Under the pieces are notes generated by a model. That model was not told where the DNA came from and searched no databases. It worked only from the letters and a program-made list of their open reading frames with translations. From positions 131,514 to 195,513 of the forward strand of contig JBNKVM010000030.1 of the NCBI GenBank assembly GCA_050299175.1: a stretch of DNA of 64,000 nucleotides, written 5' to 3'. This document shows, one piece after another, positions 50,021 through 58,405 of the stretch. Numbering within the stretch: position 1 is the stretch's first letter; each line of letters opens with the position of its first letter. This DNA comes from JAPHTQ01 sp050299175 (GTDB lineage Bacteria > Pseudomonadota > Gammaproteobacteria > Thiohalomonadales > Thiohalomonadaceae). The position numbers and the translations under genes are program-made.

Positions 50021-52381
50021 ATGACTTCACTCAAACAGCAGCGCGAAACGCGCCGCCAACTTGGCGCCCTCTGCGGAGCGGCGGTTCAGCAACAGATCGA
50101 AAGCGGCAGCGCCCAGCCATCTCAACTGCGCCAACGGCGCCGTCACCTGCTGAAGGCACTGCGCAAACGCCTAGCGAAAAGCGCAATACGCTCGCCGGAA
50201 AAAATCCTCCACAGCGCGCTCATGGTGTTGGCATTGTGGGGCTTCGGCGGTCTTGCCTTTCCCAACACCGCCCAGGCATCGGCAGTGTTCGAACATGTGA
50301 TGCTGCAAGGGATCGACATGGGGGGCAACACCGCGCCCGTCGTTGTCGATATCGACAACGATGGTGACATGGATCTCTTTGCCGGTAACATCGATGGCAC
50401 GGTGAAGTTTTACCAGAACAACGGCAACGCCTCGGCAGCCAACTTCGTTGCCGCCGATGGCGTAAGCGTGATCAACCCGTTGGCCGGATTCGATGTGGGT
50501 GCCAGTGCGGCACCCGCCTTCGCCGACATCGACAACGACGGTGATCTCGATCTCTTTGTAGGCGAACTCACGGGTACGGTGAAGTTCTACCAGAACAACG
50601 GCACCGCCTATGCACCCAGCTTTGTCGCCGCTGACGAAGTTACGGTTTTTAACCCGATGTACGGTCTCAGTGTCACCGCAGGCAACGGTGCCCGGCCCAC
50701 GCTGGTCGATATCGACAATGACGGTGATCTGGATCTCTTTGCCGGGGAGGGAACCGGCACGGTGAAATTATTCCGCAACAACGGCAACGCCAATACCCCC
50801 AACTTCACCGCCGATGCAGCGGGCAATCCGCTGGCGATGATCGATTTAGTTTCCTGGTCCAACCCCACGTTTGCGGACATCGACAACGACGGCGATTTCG
50901 ACGCCTTTGTCGGTAATAGCAGTGGGGTGAAGTTCTACCGCAACGACGGTACGGTCTCGACGCCCAGCTTCGTTGCCGCCAATGGCGTTAGCATCATCAA
51001 CCCACTGGCCGGAGCAAGCCCGAACAACCCGGCGCCCTTTTTTTCCGATATTGATAACGATGGCGATCTCGATGCCTTTATCAGCTCATCGGACGGCACG
51101 CTTGGGTTCTACCGTAACGACGGTACCGCCTCGGTGCCCAATTTTGTCAGCGCAAGTAGCGGTGAGACGGCGGGACTCGATGTAGGCTGGTATTCCAGGC
51201 CCGCCTTCACCGACATCGACAACGACGGCGATCTCGACCTCTTTGTCGGTGCAAGTGGTGGCACAGTGAATTTCTACCGCAACGACGGCACCACCTCGAC
51301 GCCGAATTTCGTTGCCGCCGACGGAAGCACGATCATCAATCCACTGGCTGGCATCAGCGTCTACTACTATGCAAATCCTGCCTTTGCTGACATCGACAAC
51401 GATGGAGATCTGGATCTCTTTGTCGGTGAGTACGGCCACTCGGTAAAGTTCTACCGCAACGTCGGCACCCCATCGTCACCGCTGTTCAGCGCCGATGCGG
51501 CAGGCAACCCGCTGGCCGCGGTATACGTTCCCAACAGAAATGCCTACCCGGCCTTCGCCGATATCGATAGGGATGGTGATCTGGATGTTTTCGTCGGCGA
51601 GTACTACAGCACCATAAAGTTCTACCGTAACGACGGCACCGCTTCGACACCCAACTTTGTTGCCGCCGACGGCGTCACCGTCATCAACCCGCTGGCTGGT
51701 GTTTTTAGTGACAATGGCGACCCGACCTTCGTCGATATTGACGGCGACGGTGACCTGGATGCCTTTATGGGTGAAAACCTCGGCACGGTGAAGTTTTACC
51801 AGAACAACGGCAACGCCTATCTCCCCAACTTTGTTGCCGCCGACGGCACCACCGTCATCAATCCGCTGGCCGGATTCGGTGTCGGCAACGCCGCTTCTCC
51901 CGCCTTTGCCGATATCGACTATGACGGCGATCTGGATGCCTTCGTGGGCAATGAACTCGGCAAGGTGAGATTCTTTGAAAACCTCGCCATGCAACACCCC
52001 CCGATCGCGGAGAACGATAACGCAACCACCGAAGAAGACACCGTGCTCGACAGCAGCGTCAGCCTTCTCGACAACGACACCGATTTCGATGGCGACAGCC
52101 TGAGCGCGCTCACTGGCACCTTTGCCACCACCCAGGGCGGCAGCATCACCATCAATAGTGACGGCAGCTACAGCTACACCCCGCCCGCCAGCTTCATTGG
52201 CAGAGACACGGTGAAGTACACCGTATCGGACGGTAGTCTGGTTGCCACCGGCAACCTCACCATTACGATCAATGCCGCGTCATCGGGGAGCAGTAGCTCC
52301 GGCGGTGGAGGTGGCGCCTTCGGCCTCGGCATGTTGTGGGCGTTGCTGCTGTCCGGCGTGTGGCGTCGCCGATCTGCCTGA
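50021..52381 (+). CDS. FG-GAP/VCBS-repeat surface protein 1 with GlyGly-CTERM-like tail
   Basis: 786 residues. An 86-residue leader has a long charged n-region and a hydrophobic core (about 63-80, ILHSALMVLALWGFGGLAF), with probable cleavage after NTAQA. Then ten repeats of about 56-60 residues, each with a calcium-binding DIDNDGDLD loop followed by FVG/FAG and KFYRNNG. Next comes one cadherin/VCBS-like domain (about 665-750; LLDNDTDFDGDSLSALTG ... YTPPASF). The end is Ser/Gly-rich, a hydrophobic helix (FGLGMLWALLLSGVW) and RRR, the pattern of GlyGly-CTERM substrates of rhombosortase. Predicted to be exported and then cleaved or anchored. Paralogue of the next CDS. Confidence 0.88.
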   Translation: MTSLKQQRETRRQLGALCGAAVQQQIESGSAQPSQLRQRRRHLLKALRKRLAKSAIRSPEKILHSALMVLALWGFGGLAFPNTAQASAVFEHVMLQGIDMGGNTAPVVVDIDNDGDMDLFAGNIDGTVKFYQNNGNASAANFVAADGVSVINPLAGFDVGASAAPAFADIDNDGDLDLFVGELTGTVKFYQNNGTAYAPSFVAADEVTVFNPMYGLSVTAGNGARPTLVDIDNDGDLDLFAGEGTGTVKLFRNNGNANTPNFTADAAGNPLAMIDLVSWSNPTFADIDNDGDFDAFVGNSSGVKFYRNDGTVSTPSFVAANGVSIINPLAGASPNNPAPFFSDIDNDGDLDAFISSSDGTLGFYRNDGTASVPNFVSASSGETAGLDVGWYSRPAFTDIDNDGDLDLFVGASGGTVNFYRNDGTTSTPNFVAADGSTIINPLAGISVYYYANPAFADIDNDGDLDLFVGEYGHSVKFYRNVGTPSSPLFSADAAGNPLAAVYVPNRNAYPAFADIDRDGDLDVFVGEYYSTIKFYRNDGTASTPNFVAADGVTVINPLAGVFSDNGDPTFVDIDGDGDLDAFMGENLGTVKFYQNNGNAYLPNFVAADGTTVINPLAGFGVGNAASPAFADIDYDGDLDAFVGNELGKVRFFENLAMQHPPIAENDNATTEEDTVLDSSVSLLDNDTDFDGDSLSALTGTFATTQGGSITINSDGSYSYTPPASFIGRDTVKYTVSDGSLVATGNLTITINAASSGSSSSGGGGGAFGLGMLWALLLSGVWRRRSA

Positions 52382-52398
52382 AAGGTGTCGTGATGGGA

Positions 52399-52476
52399 TT
52401 TATCGTGAGCAGCGCTCGCTCCCACAAACATTAGGCAGTACGAATTCCGTAGGAGCGGCCGCTGGCCGCGAATAAA
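52399..52476. repeat. Pair of inverted REP-like hairpins (REPIN-like)
   Basis: The 119-bp spacer between the two FG-GAP genes holds two units facing opposite ways: 52399-52426 (inverse complement begins TGTGGGAGCGAGC and has stem GAGC/GCTC) and 52449-52476 (GTAGGAGCGGCCGCTGGCC, stem GCGGCC/GGCCGC at 52455 and 52464). Both resemble the TGTGGGAGCGGGC...CGCGAATA REP units of pseudomonads. No RAYT transposase is in the window. Confidence 0.72.
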
Positions 52477-52500
52477 AACATCCGAGCAGGAAGGAAAACC

Positions 52501-54843
52501 GTGACTTCACTCAAGCAACAACTCGATACCCAACACCATCTCACCGCGCTCTGCGGAGCAGCGATACAACAACAGATCGCACGCGGCAGCGCACAAGCCT
52601 CACAACTGCGCCAACGCCGCAGGCATCTGCTGAAGGCACTGCACAAGCGCTTGCCGAAAGCATCCATTCACTCAGCGGAAAAGATCCTGCATAGCGCGCT
52701 CATGGTGCTGGCGTTGTGGGGTTTCGGTGGCCTTGCTATGCCAGGCACAGCACAGGCGACAGCAACGTTCGAGCATGTGATGCTGGAAGGGTTTAAAGCT
52801 GATTACAGTGCCCGTCCGGCTTTTGCCGATATCGATAACGATGGCGATCTCGATGCCTTCGTTGGCGCCAGCGACGGCACTGTAAAATTCTTCCGCAACA
52901 CTGGTACGGCCGCCGCACCCGCCTTTGCCGCCGATGTGGCAGGCAATCCACTGGTGGGATTCGATGTCGGCGGCAGCGCCGCTCCCGCTTTTGCCGATAT
53001 CGACAACGACGGCGATCTCGATGCCTTTGTCGGTGAGGTCGGCGGCTCCGTAAAATTCTACCAGAATAACGGCACAGCCGCGGCTCCGCTCTTTGTCGCC
53101 GCCGATGGCGTCACCGTGATCAACCCGATGGCAGCCTTCATGGTAAGTGCCGGCTTCACAGCCAATCCCACCCTCGTCGATATCGATGGTGATGGCGATC
53201 TTGATCTCTTTGCCGGAGAGGTAGGCGGCACGGTACAGTTTTTCCAGAATAACGGTACAGCCGCTGTGCCCAGCTTCGTTGCCGCCGATGGTGTCACCGT
53301 GATCAACCCGCTGGCGTTGATCAATTTTCCCTGGACGAACGGGGCCAACCCCACGTTTGCGGATATTGACAACGACGGCGATTTCGACGCCTTTGTCGGT
53401 AATAGTAGCTATGTGAAGTTCTACCGGAACAACGGTACGGCTGTAGCCCCGAACTTTGTCGCCGATGCGGCTGGCAATCCGCTTGCCGCAGCGTATTGCG
53501 CCAAGGCCGCACCCACTTTAGTCGATATCGATAATGATGGCGATTTCGACGCCTTTGTGGGTAATACTTCCGGTACGGTGGAGTTCTTCCGCAACGACGG
53601 CACTGCCGCAGCCCCTGTTTTCGTTTCCGGAAAAAACGGCGCAACAGCGGAGGTTGATGCCGGCTGGTATTCCAGTCCCAACTTCGCCGACATCGATAAC
53701 GACGGCGATCTCGATCTCTTTGTCGGGAATACATACGGCACGGTGAAGTTCTATCGTAACAATGGAACGGCTGCCGCGCCCGCCTTTGCCGCCGATGCGG
53801 CGGGCAATCCGCTGGCCGGATTCGATGTCGGCACAGAGTCAGCGCCTGCCTTTGCCGACATCGATGGCGACGGCGATCTCGATGCCTTTGTCGGCGAATA
53901 CACCGGTACGGTAAAATTCTATCGTAACACGGGCACGGCTGCCGCACCCGCCTTTGCCGCCGATGTGGCCGGCAATCCGCTGGCCGGATTCAATGTAGGC
54001 TCCTACGCCGCTCCAACCTTCGCCGACATCGATGGCGATGGCGATCTCGATGCCTTTGTCGGTGAAGAATATGGTAGTGTGAAATTCTATCGCAATACCG
54101 GCACGGCTGCCGCGCCCGCCTTTGCCGCCGATGTGGCCGGCAATCCGCTGGCCGGATTCAATGTGGGCTCCTACGCCTCTCCAACCTTCGCCGACATCGA
54201 TGGCGATGGCGATCTCGATGCCCTTGTCGGCAGCGGCGTCAGCACAATGAAATTCTACCGGAACAACGGCACTGCTTCGGTACCCAGCTTTGTGGCAGCT
54301 GACGGCGTTACCGTGATCAACCCTCTCGATGGATTTGCGACCGGATTCAGGTCAACCCCCGCCTTTGTCGATATCGATAGCGATGGCGACCTTGATCTCT
54401 TCAGCGGCGACTCCAGCGGCAAAATGTTTTTCTTCGAAAACCTTGATCCGGGCATCCCTGTCGCAGTGGATGACACCGCGACCGCAACGGAAAACACCGT
54501 ACTCACCAGCAGCACCAGCCTGCTAGCCAACGACACCGACATCAACGGTGATACCTTGAGCGCAATAGCAGGCACGTTCGCCACCGCCCAGGGCGGCAAC
54601 ATTGTCATCAACGCCGACGGCAGTTACACCTATACCCCGCCCGCCAATTTCTCCGGCACCGACACCGTGGAGTACACCGTATCGGACGGCGGCCAGACTG
54701 CCATCGGCACACTGACTATTACCGTCAATGCGGCACCATCTGGCGGTGGAAATAGCAGCGGAGGTGGTGGTGCCTTCGGCCTTGCCCTATTGTGGGCGTT
54801 GTTTCCGCTCGTCTGGCGCAGAAAGCGTCGCCCATGCCACTGA
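52501..54843 (+). CDS. FG-GAP/VCBS-repeat surface protein 2 with GlyGly-CTERM-like tail
   Basis: 780 residues, same architecture as the upstream paralogue: 86-residue leader (KQQLDTQHHLTALCGAA start, hydrophobic core ILHSALMVLALWGFGGLAM), ten FG-GAP repeats with DIDxDGDLD loops, one cadherin-like domain, then GGGNSSGGGGAFGLALLWAL and a basic RRKRR end. The GTG start at 52501 follows AGGAAGGAAAACC. Repeats 7-9 are near-identical at the DNA level with a 168-bp period, pointing to recent internal expansion. Tandem duplication of the two genes is evident. Confidence 0.88.
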   Translation: MTSLKQQLDTQHHLTALCGAAIQQQIARGSAQASQLRQRRRHLLKALHKRLPKASIHSAEKILHSALMVLALWGFGGLAMPGTAQATATFEHVMLEGFKADYSARPAFADIDNDGDLDAFVGASDGTVKFFRNTGTAAAPAFAADVAGNPLVGFDVGGSAAPAFADIDNDGDLDAFVGEVGGSVKFYQNNGTAAAPLFVAADGVTVINPMAAFMVSAGFTANPTLVDIDGDGDLDLFAGEVGGTVQFFQNNGTAAVPSFVAADGVTVINPLALINFPWTNGANPTFADIDNDGDFDAFVGNSSYVKFYRNNGTAVAPNFVADAAGNPLAAAYCAKAAPTLVDIDNDGDFDAFVGNTSGTVEFFRNDGTAAAPVFVSGKNGATAEVDAGWYSSPNFADIDNDGDLDLFVGNTYGTVKFYRNNGTAAAPAFAADAAGNPLAGFDVGTESAPAFADIDGDGDLDAFVGEYTGTVKFYRNTGTAAAPAFAADVAGNPLAGFNVGSYAAPTFADIDGDGDLDAFVGEEYGSVKFYRNTGTAAAPAFAADVAGNPLAGFNVGSYASPTFADIDGDGDLDALVGSGVSTMKFYRNNGTASVPSFVAADGVTVINPLDGFATGFRSTPAFVDIDSDGDLDLFSGDSSGKMFFFENLDPGIPVAVDDTATATENTVLTSSTSLLANDTDINGDTLSAIAGTFATAQGGNIVINADGSYTYTPPANFSGTDTVEYTVSDGGQTAIGTLTITVNAAPSGGGNSSGGGGAFGLALLWALFPLVWRRKRRPCH

Positions 54844-54940
54844 TACCGCTGACTCACTCAGTACTTGTTTAAACAATTGACGAAGCGCGAGGTTTTGCGA
54901 CCGGATGGCAGTGGTCTTACAATCCCAAAGGCCCAGCATG

Positions 54941-54982
54941 GCATTGGGTGGAATAATGCCAATGCAGAAATTCTGCATTGGC
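54941..54982 (+). promoter_or_regulatory. Mutually exclusive hairpins upstream of the hybrid kinase gene
   Basis: GCATTGG at 54941-54947, CCAATGC at 54959-54965 and GCATTGG at 54975-54981 form three segments in which the middle one can pair with either flank. The downstream alternative is a perfect 12-bp stem (GCCAATGCAGAA/TTCTGCATTGGC, 54958-54982, 1-nt centre). It lies 66 bp before the kinase ATG, in a 205-bp spacer. The pattern recalls an attenuator or an operator palindrome; without a T-run a transcriptional terminator is unlikely. The same spacer has a TTGTTTAAACAA palindrome at 54865. Confidence 0.55.
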
Positions 54983-55048
54983 AAATTTACCTCTATATTT
55001 ACCCAGGTGAAAAATGGAGGGTTACCATAGGGCAATTGATACGGGAAC

Positions 55049-57568
55049 ATGAACGTTATCAGTGAAAACTCGTTATCACAGCAGGTGAAGGTTGAGCAGG
55101 TGCGCCTGCTTTATAAGCAATCCCTTTATATGTTTATTATTGTCCTTGCATCGGCTGTGATAGTCACCGCCTATTTTTGGGATGAAGTTCCTCACACTCC
55201 TTTATCTATCTGGTTAAGTAGTCAATTTCTGTTGACCATAACAAGGGTTGTCCTGGTTCTAAAATTCAGGGAGAAAGAGCAAGACCTGGGGCCTGAAAAT
55301 GCTGTCAGGTGGGGAAATGTATTTGCTTTTTCATCCGGAATATCAGGTCTTTTATGGGGGGCAACTGCACTTATTATTCTTCACACTGCTTCAATGGAAA
55401 ACGTCGTCATCATCGGTTTTATGCTGACCATTATGGTGTCTGGAAGTGTAGCTGCTCTCTCTTATTATGCCCCGGCTTCTTATGCATACACGACTTTCAG
55501 TATGACACCTTTGATTCTTGTTATCTTTAACTCGGATGAACCCTATGCTAAAGGCGTTACTTTAGTATTTTCTATGCTTATCGTAGTTAGCCTTATTTAT
55601 TCATCCATTTTTAGTCGTAATTTGAAAGAGACACTTCGCTTGCGTATCGAAAAAAGTGAGCTTGCCGAAAACCTGCATCAACAAATCCAGATTGTTGAAA
55701 AAGCCAACCGCGCCAAAAGTGAATATCTCGCCACCATGAGCCACGAGATACGCACGCCGATGAACGCGGTACTCGGTATGTCGCATCTGGCATTGCAGGA
55801 GGATATTCCACCCGCACAGCGCAACTACCTTGACGCGATACAGATGGCGGCCCGTTCGCTGCTGGGCATCATCAACGACACCCTGGATCTCTCCAAAATC
55901 GAAGCGGGGCATCTGGAACTGGAAAAGATCAGCTTTGACCTCGACCGGGTACTCGAAAGCATCGCTGTCGTATCGGGCCACCAGGCACAGGAACAGGGGC
56001 TCGACTTTTCCATCCAGGTGCAGCGTGACGTGCCGCGCCGTTTCATCGGCGATCCGCAACGGCTTGGCCAGATCCTGCTCAACCTGAGCAGCAACGCGGT
56101 TAAATTCACCGAGGCCGGAAAGGTACGCATTGATGTATCGGTGCTGGAACAAAGCGACAACAGGGCCAGCCTGCGCTTTGCCGTTTCCGACACCGGTATC
56201 GGTTTGAGCGAGGATCAAATCGCGGTCATTTTTGATGCCTTCACCCAGGCCGACAATTCGACCACCCGCCGCTATGGCGGCACCGGTCTCGGACTCAGCA
56301 TCTCAGACCGCCTGGCAAAGAAGATGGGCGGTTCGATGTCGGTGGAGAGCGAACCGGGCAAGGGCAGCACCTTCTGTTTCAACGCCTGGCTCGATCTGGC
56401 ACCTGAACAGGAAACGCCTGACGAACTCGAAGGCGCACGTATTCTGCTCGTCGGTCCGCAGCTTGCCGAACTGATGGGGCTGGCGGGAATGCTGGAACGC
56501 ACGGGGATCAGCGTTATCGTTATCGACGATGCCGCCCGTGCCATAAACGGCCACACGGAATCATTACCATTCGATCTGATCATTCTCGATATTCGCAATG
56601 GACAGGATGAATCCTGGCATCGCCTGCAACCGCTGTTGCCCGATGATGCACGGGTCTTGCTGTTGAGCGATAACGGCCCGCAACGAGCTGATGCTAAAAA
56701 CATTGCGCGCTTCCACGGCCTTATCACCCCCTTCGCATTGACCCATGCGGTTACCGGTGTACTGGGACACGATACCGGCGCCATGGATAACGGCACATTG
56801 TCCGACTATCGCGGCAGACGTGTGCTGTTGGTGGAAGACAACCCGCTCAATCAGCAGGTTGGGCAGGGATTACTTACGCAACGTGGCATCGAAGTGCGTG
56901 TTGCAGCCAGTGGCACGGAAGCGTTACAGGTTTTGAACGAAGCGCATTTCGACCTGGTGCTGATGGATATCCAGATGCCGGACGTGAACGGCTACGAAGT
57001 GACCCGAGAGCTGCGTAATAATCCGCAACTGGGCAGCCTGCCCGTTGTAGCGATGACCGCCCATGCCACCGAAGAGGCCCGCCAGACCTGCCTCGACGCC
57101 GGGATGAACGACTTTATCAGCAAGCCCATCGAACCCGAGCGCCTGTATGACGTTCTCGATCACTACCTCAGCCTGCCGGTTACAGAATCCGCACAGAGCC
57201 ATCCTGAAGAGCAGGAGTCGTTCGACGAACTGCCAGGTATCATTGTCCGTAACGGTCTGCGCCATGCGGGCGGCGACAGCGATCTCTATGCAAACCTGTT
57301 GCTCGGCTTTACCCGACATCATGCGGATGACGATGAAGCGCTAAGGCAATTGATCGAGCGACAACAAACCGATGAGGCACGCCAACTGGCCCATACCCTC
57401 AAAGGGGTGGCGGGCAGCATCGGCGCCCTGGAATTACAGGGACTCTATCGCCGTATCGAAACATCACTTCCTGAAACCGACGAGGAACTCCTGCAAACCG
57501 CGATCAAGGCGCATCGGCGTGTGGTGGAAAGTATCGAACAGTGGCAAAAAGGGCGCGCGGCGGAATGA
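55049..57568 (+). CDS. Membrane hybrid sensor histidine kinase with receiver and Hpt domains
   Basis: 839 residues. Five or six membrane helices (about 27-185) form the sensor region, with no recognised periplasmic domain. A coiled linker (195-222) leads to HisKA with SHEIRTPMNAVLGM (His232), then HATPase_c (ligand boxes NLSSNAVKF, DTGIGL, GGTGLGLS). A degenerate receiver follows (about 463-570; only LILDI recognisable), then a complete receiver (592-708, Asp640, YE...SKPIEP) and a C-terminal Hpt (His782, HTLKGVAGSIGALEL). The membrane part is AT-rich with other codon use; the switch is near 55640. A phosphorelay to the response regulator at 47483 is possible but unproven. Confidence 0.93.
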   Translation: MNVISENSLSQQVKVEQVRLLYKQSLYMFIIVLASAVIVTAYFWDEVPHTPLSIWLSSQFLLTITRVVLVLKFREKEQDLGPENAVRWGNVFAFSSGISGLLWGATALIILHTASMENVVIIGFMLTIMVSGSVAALSYYAPASYAYTTFSMTPLILVIFNSDEPYAKGVTLVFSMLIVVSLIYSSIFSRNLKETLRLRIEKSELAENLHQQIQIVEKANRAKSEYLATMSHEIRTPMNAVLGMSHLALQEDIPPAQRNYLDAIQMAARSLLGIINDTLDLSKIEAGHLELEKISFDLDRVLESIAVVSGHQAQEQGLDFSIQVQRDVPRRFIGDPQRLGQILLNLSSNAVKFTEAGKVRIDVSVLEQSDNRASLRFAVSDTGIGLSEDQIAVIFDAFTQADNSTTRRYGGTGLGLSISDRLAKKMGGSMSVESEPGKGSTFCFNAWLDLAPEQETPDELEGARILLVGPQLAELMGLAGMLERTGISVIVIDDAARAINGHTESLPFDLIILDIRNGQDESWHRLQPLLPDDARVLLLSDNGPQRADAKNIARFHGLITPFALTHAVTGVLGHDTGAMDNGTLSDYRGRRVLLVEDNPLNQQVGQGLLTQRGIEVRVAASGTEALQVLNEAHFDLVLMDIQMPDVNGYEVTRELRNNPQLGSLPVVAMTAHATEEARQTCLDAGMNDFISKPIEPERLYDVLDHYLSLPVTESAQSHPEEQESFDELPGIIVRNGLRHAGGDSDLYANLLLGFTRHHADDDEALRQLIERQQTDEARQLAHTLKGVAGSIGALELQGLYRRIETSLPETDEELLQTAIKAHRRVVESIEQWQKGRAAE

Positions 57569-57629
57569 GCTTTGGCTTATTCGATTAGGCCAAGTAAAAT
57601 CGCACCCCCAACCACTACCGTCCCTGACC

Positions 57630-58322
57630 ATGCAAGACAGCAAACCTTTCATACGCCGTATTCGTTCCTTCGTTCGCCGCGAAGGCCGCCTCACTCCCGG
57701 CCAGCAGCGGGCGATGGACGATCTGTTCCCGCGTTTCGGTATTGAAGAGAGTGCGCAACCACTCGACCTTGATACGATCTTCGGACGCACCGCACCACGC
57801 ATTCTTGAGATCGGTTTCGGTAACGGCGAGTCATTGGCCGAGATCGCAAAGAACCATCCGCAAAATGATTACATCGGTATCGAGGTACACCGCCCCGGTG
57901 TCGGCCATCTGCTGATAAAGATCGAAGAACTCGCACTAACCAATGTACGGGTATTTTGCGCCGATGCAGTAGAGGTACTGGAAAAACAGATCCCGGATGA
58001 TTCGCTGGATGCACTCTATCTTTTCTTTCCCGATCCGTGGCACAAAAAGCGTCACCATAAACGGCGTCAGGTCCAACCGGAATGGGCACAACTGGTACGG
58101 CGCAAACTGAAACTGGGTGGCCAGTTACACCTTGCCACCGACTGGCAAAACTATGCCGAACATATGCTGGAGGTCATGAGCCGCGCTGAAGGGTTTGCAA
58201 ATCTTTCCGATACCAACGACTATGTAACGAAGCCGAACTACCGGCCTGAAACAAAGTTCGAACGCCGTGGTGTGCGTTTAGGACATGGAGTTTGGGACAT
58301 CTTGTTCGAAAAAGTGAATTGA
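57630..58322 (+). CDS. trmB: tRNA (guanine-N7-)-methyltransferase TrmB
   Basis: Methylates G46 of tRNAs. 230 residues from the ATG at 57630: ILEIGFGNGESLAEIA (SAM site), YIGIEVHRPGVGHLL, ALYLFFPDPWHKKRHHKRR, and the C-terminal TKFERRGVRLGHGVWD. The frame extends upstream into the kinase gene but family homology begins at this Met. It resumes the backbone order after the accessory region. Confidence 0.96.
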   Translation: MQDSKPFIRRIRSFVRREGRLTPGQQRAMDDLFPRFGIEESAQPLDLDTIFGRTAPRILEIGFGNGESLAEIAKNHPQNDYIGIEVHRPGVGHLLIKIEELALTNVRVFCADAVEVLEKQIPDDSLDALYLFFPDPWHKKRHHKRRQVQPEWAQLVRRKLKLGGQLHLATDWQNYAEHMLEVMSRAEGFANLSDTNDYVTKPNYRPETKFERRGVRLGHGVWDILFEKVN

Positions 58323-58324
58323 AC

Positions 58325-58394
58325 GTTTAACAGTAGTAAATGAGCACCGGAGAAGACTTTGCAACACAGTATCCGGGTGCGAAAACCATTTTGG
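58325..58394 (+). repeat. Dispersed repeat element, copy E, truncated
   Basis: About 70 bp matching the right half of the other copies (GTTTAACAGTAGTAAATGAGCACCGG through GGTGCGAAAACCATTTT, cited here by its ends); the left end and most of the right terminal repeat are missing. It begins within a few bases of the trmB stop codon and ends 11 bp before the next start, immediately followed by a GGGGAGGG ribosome-binding sequence. Confidence 0.8.
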
Positions 58395-58405
58395 GGAGGG
58401 ATGAC

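Noticed and set aside
50021..54843. Regularly spaced repeats considered as a CRISPR-like or minisatellite array
   Set aside because: The repeats are in frame, 56-60 codons long, and encode calcium-loop FG-GAP units.
57570..57600. Weak hairpin (TTGGC/GCCAA) after the hybrid kinase as a terminator
   Set aside because: Only a 5-bp stem with no T-run.
57372..57629. Upstream extension of trmB into the kinase gene
   Set aside because: The extension overlaps the Hpt coding sequence in another frame, and TrmB homology begins at the ATG at 57630.
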